Source: Alphaproteobacteria bacterium UBA1254 (GTDB lineage: Bacteria > Pseudomonadota > Alphaproteobacteria > RF32 > CAG-239). Taken from it: 9,302 bases of DNA. The stretch spans positions 1 through 9,302 of the forward strand of contig DBVW01000014.1 of assembly GCA_002308495.1 (NCBI GenBank), given 5' to 3'. The notes beneath the pieces were generated by a model, which ran no database searches, was not told the DNA's origin, and saw only the letters and a program-made list of their open reading frames with translations. The translations under genes and the position numbers were made by a program. Of the stretch, positions 5,375 through 9,302 are shown piece after piece (position 1 is the stretch's first letter; every line of letters begins with the position of its first letter).

Positions 5375-6775
5375 ATGGGACTGTTTTTTATTTGTGTTTT
5401 ATTGCTTATTTCAGGATATGTGATTTACGGGGCGATTGTTGAGAAGATTTTTGATATTCGGCCTGACCACAAAACGCCTGCCATTACTTATATGGACGGG
5501 GTTGATTATATGCCGCTTTCACCGTGGCGCGTGTTTTTGATTCAATTTTTAAATATTGCCGGTTTGGGACCTGTTTTCGGGGCGATTTTGGGGGCTTTAT
5601 ACGGTCCGGTTTGTTTGTTTTGGATTGTTTTAGGTTCGATTTTTGCAGGCGGAGTGCATGATTACTTATCCGGCATGATTTCAATGTGTTACAGAGGGCG
5701 GACGCTTTCGTATTTTGTTGAAATCTTTTTGGGTAAAAAGTTTTGCGTTTTCTTTCTTTTTATTTTGATTGTGTTGTTGTTGATTGTCGGGTCAATTTTT
5801 GCAAAAACACCTGCGATGATGCTCTCAAATTTAATCGGGATGGATTTTGTTTGGTGGCTGATGATTATTTTCGGCTATTATTTCTTGGCAACAATGCTTC
5901 CGATTGATAAGATTGTGGGCAAGCTTTATCCGTTTTTTGCGGCGGCACTTTTGCTCGCAACCGTTTTGCTTTTAGGTGCTCTTATAAAGGGCGGGTATGA
6001 TTTTTATCCCGATTTGACGACATTAAACCAAAATCCGAACGGAAAACCGATTTTTCCGTTGATGTTTATCACCATTGCGTGTGGCGCATTGAGCGGATTT
6101 CATGCCACACAATCGCCGATGATGGCAAGGTGTTTAACAAATGAAAAATACGGGCGGCCGATTTTTTACGGCGCAATGATTTTGGAAGGTATTGTGGCGC
6201 TTGTTTGGGCAACGCTTTCAATCGCCTTTTTCCATGGGACAGGCGGCTTAAACGAGGCCTTGGGTGCAGGCGGGAACGCCGGCAAAGTTGTTTCTTTAAT
6301 TTCTGAAGGGCTGCTCGGAAACGGAGGGAAGATTCTAACGGTTACATCGATTGTTTTGCTTGCCATTACCTCGGGTGATACGGCGCTTCGATCCGCGCGT
6401 TTGTCTCTTGCGGACTTTTTCAAAATCAAACAACAAAAAATTGTTAATCGGTTGATGTTAAGTGTTGTTATTTTTGCGTGTGCGATGGTGCTCGCTTTTA
6501 TTGATTTGAACAAGATTTGGCTTTATTTCGGTTGGACCAATCAGATGCTTGCCACAATTATGCTTTGGATTGGGGCGCTTTATTTGAAACGTAAGGGGCA
6601 TTTTTATTATATTTCGCTTATTCCCGCGATGTTTATGAGCGCTGTTTGCGGAACATATTTCGGGTATTCGGAGCTGATGTTAAGGCAGGATTTGAATGTA
6701 TCGGTTATCATCGGGCTTGTTCTCACAGCTTTGGTAACCGTCGGCTTTTTTGTGTTTTCAAAAAAACATCGGTAG
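5375..6775 (+). CDS. CstA-family transporter (short form)
   Basis: 466 residues, almost entirely membrane spans (roughly a dozen hydrophobic segments). CstA signatures occur in order: DGVDYMPL (41-48), NIAGLGPVFGAILGALYGP (60-78), GGVHDY (92-97), GFHATQSP (241-248), ITSGDTALRSARLSLAD (331-347) and WLYFGWTNQMLA (382-393). E. coli CstA is about 700 residues, so this is the compact form found in many anaerobes and other bacteria, not a truncation: both ends are intact. E. coli relatives take up pyruvate (CstA, BtsT) and have been linked to peptide use; the substrate here cannot be read from sequence. AAGGA (5362-5366) overlaps the dedA stop codon and lies 8 nt before the ATG, so translation is probably coupled to dedA. 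No btsS/btsR-like two-component regulator is adjacent. Its stop is one base from the convergent mltG stop, with no terminator between. Confidence 0.95.
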   Translation: MGLFFICVLLLISGYVIYGAIVEKIFDIRPDHKTPAITYMDGVDYMPLSPWRVFLIQFLNIAGLGPVFGAILGALYGPVCLFWIVLGSIFAGGVHDYLSGMISMCYRGRTLSYFVEIFLGKKFCVFFLFILIVLLLIVGSIFAKTPAMMLSNLIGMDFVWWLMIIFGYYFLATMLPIDKIVGKLYPFFAAALLLATVLLLGALIKGGYDFYPDLTTLNQNPNGKPIFPLMFITIACGALSGFHATQSPMMARCLTNEKYGRPIFYGAMILEGIVALVWATLSIAFFHGTGGLNEALGAGGNAGKVVSLISEGLLGNGGKILTVTSIVLLAITSGDTALRSARLSLADFFKIKQQKIVNRLMLSVVIFACAMVLAFIDLNKIWLYFGWTNQMLATIMLWIGALYLKRKGHFYYISLIPAMFMSAVCGTYFGYSELMLRQDLNVSVIIGLVLTALVTVGFFVFSKKHR

Positions 6776-6776
6776 A

Positions 6777-7730
6777 TTATTTTTTCAGCCACAATCTGAT
6801 ATTGTTGTTATGTTCGGAGAGAGTTTGGGCGAATCGATGACCGCCCAATCCGTCAGCCACAAAATATAAATAAGGTGTGTTTTCAGGTTTTGCGGCAGCT
6901 TCAATGGCTTTTAACCCGGGGTTGCAAATCGGTGTCGGCGGCAGGCCTTTATAAAGGTATGTGTTATAAGGGCTGTTAATATCCAAATCTTTATGTTTTA
7001 AGCTCCGTCCAAGCTCTGATTTTCCGAGCGTTAAGGCATAAATGACGGTCGGGTCGGTTTGAAGCGGCATATCAATATTGAGCCGGTTAATGAAAACGGA
7101 AGCAACTTTGGCGCGTTCGGCATTAACACCTGTTTCTTTTTCGATAATCGAAGCCAAAATCAAAAGCTCGTTTTTGTTTTTTAAGGGCAGATTTTCGGCT
7201 CTGTTTTCCCAAGCATTATCAAGCGTTTTTTGCATATCGTTTTGCGCTTTTTTGACGATGTTTTCTTTTAATTCGCCTTTGGCAAAAGAATATGTTTCGG
7301 GAAGCAAGGCGCCCTCAGAGATATTTTGAGGGAGAGAACCCGTTAAAAACTCATTTTGATCAATAATTTCGAGGGCTTTAGAAGTTGTGAGACCTTCGGG
7401 AATTGTTAATTGATGCATGATGACTTTGCCCGATGTGAGCTTTTCTAAGATGTCTTTCAAGCTCATGTTTTGTTCCAACAAATATTCACCTGCTTTTAAG
7501 CGTTTGTCAAAGCCGTAAAAACGCATGGCAAGACGGGCGAATAAAGGATGGGGCGCAAGATTTTGCCGTGCAAGCATTTGAGCCGTTTTTTGCGCTGACG
7601 AGCCTTTTTCTATTTCAAAGGTTGTCGGGGTTTGAATAAGCGGGGAAAAAAGCGCCGTTTTAATGTATTTGAATGCGCCGAAAGAGCAGACAAGCAAAAC
7701 AACAAAAACAAGCGCAAAAAGTTTTTTCAT
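6777..7730 (-). CDS. mltG: Endolytic murein transglycosylase MltG (YceG-like)
   Basis: 317 residues, slightly shorter than E. coli MltG (340). A single N-terminal membrane anchor (about 3-20) leaves the rest in the periplasm. A LysM-like region (about 36-100: FEIEKGSSAQKTAQMLA, then LKAGEYLL) precedes the catalytic YceG domain. The domain has LTIPEGLT, LPETYSF (143-149), ASIIEKET (193-200) with Glu197 as the expected catalytic residue, SVFINRL, LQTDPTVIYA, SPYNTYLYKGLPPTPICNPG and YFVADGLGGHRFA. It cleaves nascent peptidoglycan glycan strands at the inner membrane and sets strand length. Its ATG abuts the fabF stop (TAG then ATG, no spacer), and no Shine-Dalgarno is visible, so translation probably reinitiates after fabF. 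The fabF-mltG order is usual in Alphaproteobacteria. The downstream neighbour I would expect in that group (yicC, then gmk) is absent; a convergent cstA takes its place. Confidence 0.97.
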   Translation of the reverse strand: MKKLFALVFVVLLVCSFGAFKYIKTALFSPLIQTPTTFEIEKGSSAQKTAQMLARQNLAPHPLFARLAMRFYGFDKRLKAGEYLLEQNMSLKDILEKLTSGKVIMHQLTIPEGLTTSKALEIIDQNEFLTGSLPQNISEGALLPETYSFAKGELKENIVKKAQNDMQKTLDNAWENRAENLPLKNKNELLILASIIEKETGVNAERAKVASVFINRLNIDMPLQTDPTVIYALTLGKSELGRSLKHKDLDINSPYNTYLYKGLPPTPICNPGLKAIEAAAKPENTPYLYFVADGLGGHRFAQTLSEHNNNIRLWLKK

Positions 7731-8996
7731 CTATTCGTATTTTTTCAAAATGAGGGTTGCGTTTGTGCCGCCGAATCCGAATGAATTGGACATGGCGGCT
7801 TTAATTTCACGTTTTTTAGGTTTTAACGGAACTAAATCCATGTCTTTAACTTCGTCTTCGGGATCTTCCAAATTAAGCGTTGCCGGGCAAATTTGATCGC
7901 GCAGGGCAAGAGTTGTGTAAACGGCTTCAACCGAGCCCGCCGCACCGAGCAAGTGTCCGATAGAAGATTTTGTGGACGACATTGAAAGATTTTTCGTATG
8001 AGGTCCAAAAACTTCTTTGACCGCTAAAGCTTCACCGACATCACCCGCAAGCGTTGAAGTGCCGTGGGCGTTAATATAGCCGATTTCTTCAAGATCGACG
8101 CCGCGAGATTTGGCTTTCTTTAATGCCATTTTCATTGAACGGACAGCGCCTTCGCCCGAAGGGGTGGTCATGTGATAAGCATCGCCCGAAACACCGTATC
8201 CGACGACTTCGGCATAGATTTTTGCACCGCGCTTTAAGGCATGTTCAAGTTCTTCTAAAACAACAGCGCCTGCGCCTTCGCCCATGACAAAGCCGGAACG
8301 GTTTTTATCCCACGGACGGGAAGCTTTTTGAGGCTCGTCGTTAAAGTTTGACGTTAGGGCGCGCATGCGGGCAAATCCGCCGATGCCTAAAACATTAATG
8401 GCCGCTTCGGCAGAGCCTGCAAGCATGACATCCGCATCACCGCGATTGATGATTTCAAAGGCTTCGCCGATGGCGTGTGCCCCAGTCGAACAAGCCGAAA
8501 CACAAGCTTCATTCGGACCTTTGAAGCCATATTGGATGGATAAATGTCCCGAAATTAAGTTAATTAAAACAGAGGGAATGAAAAAAGGAGAAACACAGCG
8601 CATACCGAGCTCGTTAAAGGCAAGAGAGCTTTCATAAATGGTTTGCAAGCCGCCGATGCCGGAGCCGAACATGATACCCGAGCGTTCTTTTTGTTCTTCT
8701 GTTTGCGGGATAAAGCCACTGTCTTTGAGGGCTTCCTGACCGGCTGCCAAGCCGAAAACGATAAATTGATCGTTCTTTTTTTGGTCTTTTAACGGGAGAA
8801 CGTTGTTGATGTTAAACTCGCCTTCGTTTTCACCGAAAGGCACACGCCCGGCAATTTGAACCGGAATGTCTTTCAAATCAATGTCGGTGATTTTAACAAT
8901 GCCGGAATCGCCTTTAAGAAGACGCTTCCAGTTGTGTTCAACGCCTACACCCAAAGGGGAAACAACACCTAATCCGGTAATGACCACTCTTTTCAT
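7731..8996 (-). CDS. fabF: 3-oxoacyl-[acyl-carrier-protein] synthase II (KAS II)
   Basis: 421 residues, normal length for KAS II (E. coli FabF about 413). It condenses malonyl-ACP with acyl-ACP to extend fatty acids in the cytosol. The thiolase-fold signatures are complete: MKRVVITGLGVVSPLG at the start, nucleophile Cys169 in VSACSTG, His311 in NAHGTST, Lys343 in SSTKSSIGH, His348 in the same stretch, and the glycine-rich NSFGFGGTNA near the end. The Cys-His-His triad marks an elongating KAS I/II, not FabH. Placement right after acpP supports fabF over fabB. GAGG (9002-9005) is 5 nt from the ATG. It is separated from acpP by a hairpin at 9029-9057 and joined directly to mltG. Confidence 0.98.
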   Translation of the reverse strand: MKRVVITGLGVVSPLGVGVEHNWKRLLKGDSGIVKITDIDLKDIPVQIAGRVPFGENEGEFNINNVLPLKDQKKNDQFIVFGLAAGQEALKDSGFIPQTEEQKERSGIMFGSGIGGLQTIYESSLAFNELGMRCVSPFFIPSVLINLISGHLSIQYGFKGPNEACVSACSTGAHAIGEAFEIINRGDADVMLAGSAEAAINVLGIGGFARMRALTSNFNDEPQKASRPWDKNRSGFVMGEGAGAVVLEELEHALKRGAKIYAEVVGYGVSGDAYHMTTPSGEGAVRSMKMALKKAKSRGVDLEEIGYINAHGTSTLAGDVGEALAVKEVFGPHTKNLSMSSTKSSIGHLLGAAGSVEAVYTTLALRDQICPATLNLEDPEDEVKDMDLVPLKPKKREIKAAMSNSFGFGGTNATLILKKYE

Positions 8997-9028
8997 ATTG
9001 ACCTCAAATTACAGTTATATAATAGCGC

Positions 9029-9057
9029 AAAAACTCGCTTGAACACAGCGAGTTTTT
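9029..9057 (-). terminator. Hairpin between acpP and fabF (terminator or partial attenuator)
   Basis: An 11-bp perfect stem (9029-9039 with 9047-9057) with a 7-nt loop, core CTCGCT/AGCGAG and a run of five T on the 3' side in the minus-strand reading. It lies 23 nt beyond the acpP stop. I see no convincing fabF promoter between the hairpin and fabF, so it most likely ends many acpP transcripts while letting some read through. That would give excess ACP mRNA over fabF. This is inference from position. Confidence 0.8.
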
Positions 9058-9080
9058 AGTTTTAACTTAAGCCACAAGAC

Positions 9081-9302
9081 TTACGCATTCTTTGAAAGAT
9101 AATCAATCGCATCTTTCACTGTTAAGATTTTTTCAGCGGCATCATCAGGAATTTCGCAACCGAATTCTTCTTCAAAAGCCATAACAAGCTCAACAGTATC
9201 TAAGCTATCTGCGCCCAAATCGTCAATGAAGCTAGCGCTTTCAGTAACTTTTGATTCTTCAACGCCAAGATGTTCAGCGACAATCTTTTTAACGCGATTT
9301 GC
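9081..9302 (-). CDS. acpP: Acyl carrier protein, 5' end cut by the window end
   Basis: The last 73 residues and the TAA stop (9081-9083) are present; about four N-terminal residues lie beyond the window, judging from the usual alphaproteobacterial ACP start. Translating the minus strand gives ANRVKKIVAEHLGVEESKVT at the left edge, then FIDDLGADSLDTVELVMAFE, the family hallmark. The Ser of GADSLD (fragment residue 33) is the 4'-phosphopantetheine attachment site. EEEFGCEIPDDAAEKILTV and DAIDYL complete helices III and IV. The protein is small and acidic, as expected, and carries acyl intermediates for FabF and for lipid A and phospholipid synthesis. Adjacency to fabF marks it as the fatty-acid-synthesis ACP and not one from a polyketide cluster. 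Confidence 0.97.
   Translation of the reverse strand, partial: ANRVKKIVAEHLGVEESKVTESASFIDDLGADSLDTVELVMAFEEEFGCEIPDDAAEKILTVKDAIDYLSKNA

Noticed and set aside
6166..6513. 115-residue frame antisense to cstA
   Set aside because: It lies inside an unmistakable CstA coding region and has no promoter or ribosome site of its own.
1..9302. Mobile-element, prophage, CRISPR, toxin-antitoxin or defence genes
   Set aside because: No transposase, integrase, repeat-spacer array or defence domain is seen in any convincing frame; apart from the orphan gene, all genes have recognised families.

Overview
The window looks like chromosomal DNA of an alphaproteobacterium with an AT-leaning genome. A divergent ppiC-type parvulin/secA pair and an acpP-fabF-mltG gene string are arrangements I associate with Alphaproteobacteria. 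The SecA keeps a C-terminal zinc-binding tail. An uncultured, host- or gut-associated lineage (Rhodospirillales/RF32-like) would fit the base composition, but that is inference; no 16S or marker tree is available here.

Left part (1-1217): the 5' half of a tRNA-Met(CAT) on the minus strand, with a near-consensus promoter, then a minus-strand gene for an exported parvulin-type prolyl isomerase (194-1042) ending in a strong hairpin terminator. A 175-bp divergent promoter region separates it from secA.

Middle (1218-4730): full-length secA on the plus strand. A 127-bp nested palindrome (3955-4081) follows and begins inside the secA stop codon. Next comes an unrecognised 151-residue protein gene (4240-4695) with its own promoter and strong terminator, a self-contained one-gene unit.

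Right part (4731-9302): a plus-strand pair, a YqaA-type DedA membrane protein and a short CstA-family transporter, 11 nt apart. It converges with a minus-strand string, acpP (cut by the window end) - hairpin - fabF - mltG. The cstA and mltG stop codons are one base apart. AcpP carries acyl chains, FabF elongates them, and MltG cuts nascent peptidoglycan, so this string joins lipid and wall synthesis. SecA and the parvulin would act together in export and periplasmic folding.

Most of the window is ordinary core genome. I see no phage, CRISPR, toxin-antitoxin or defence genes. The two things that core functions do not explain are the palindrome after secA and the orphan gene beside it; a 15-nt block around the -35 box is shared by the secA and orphan-gene promoters.
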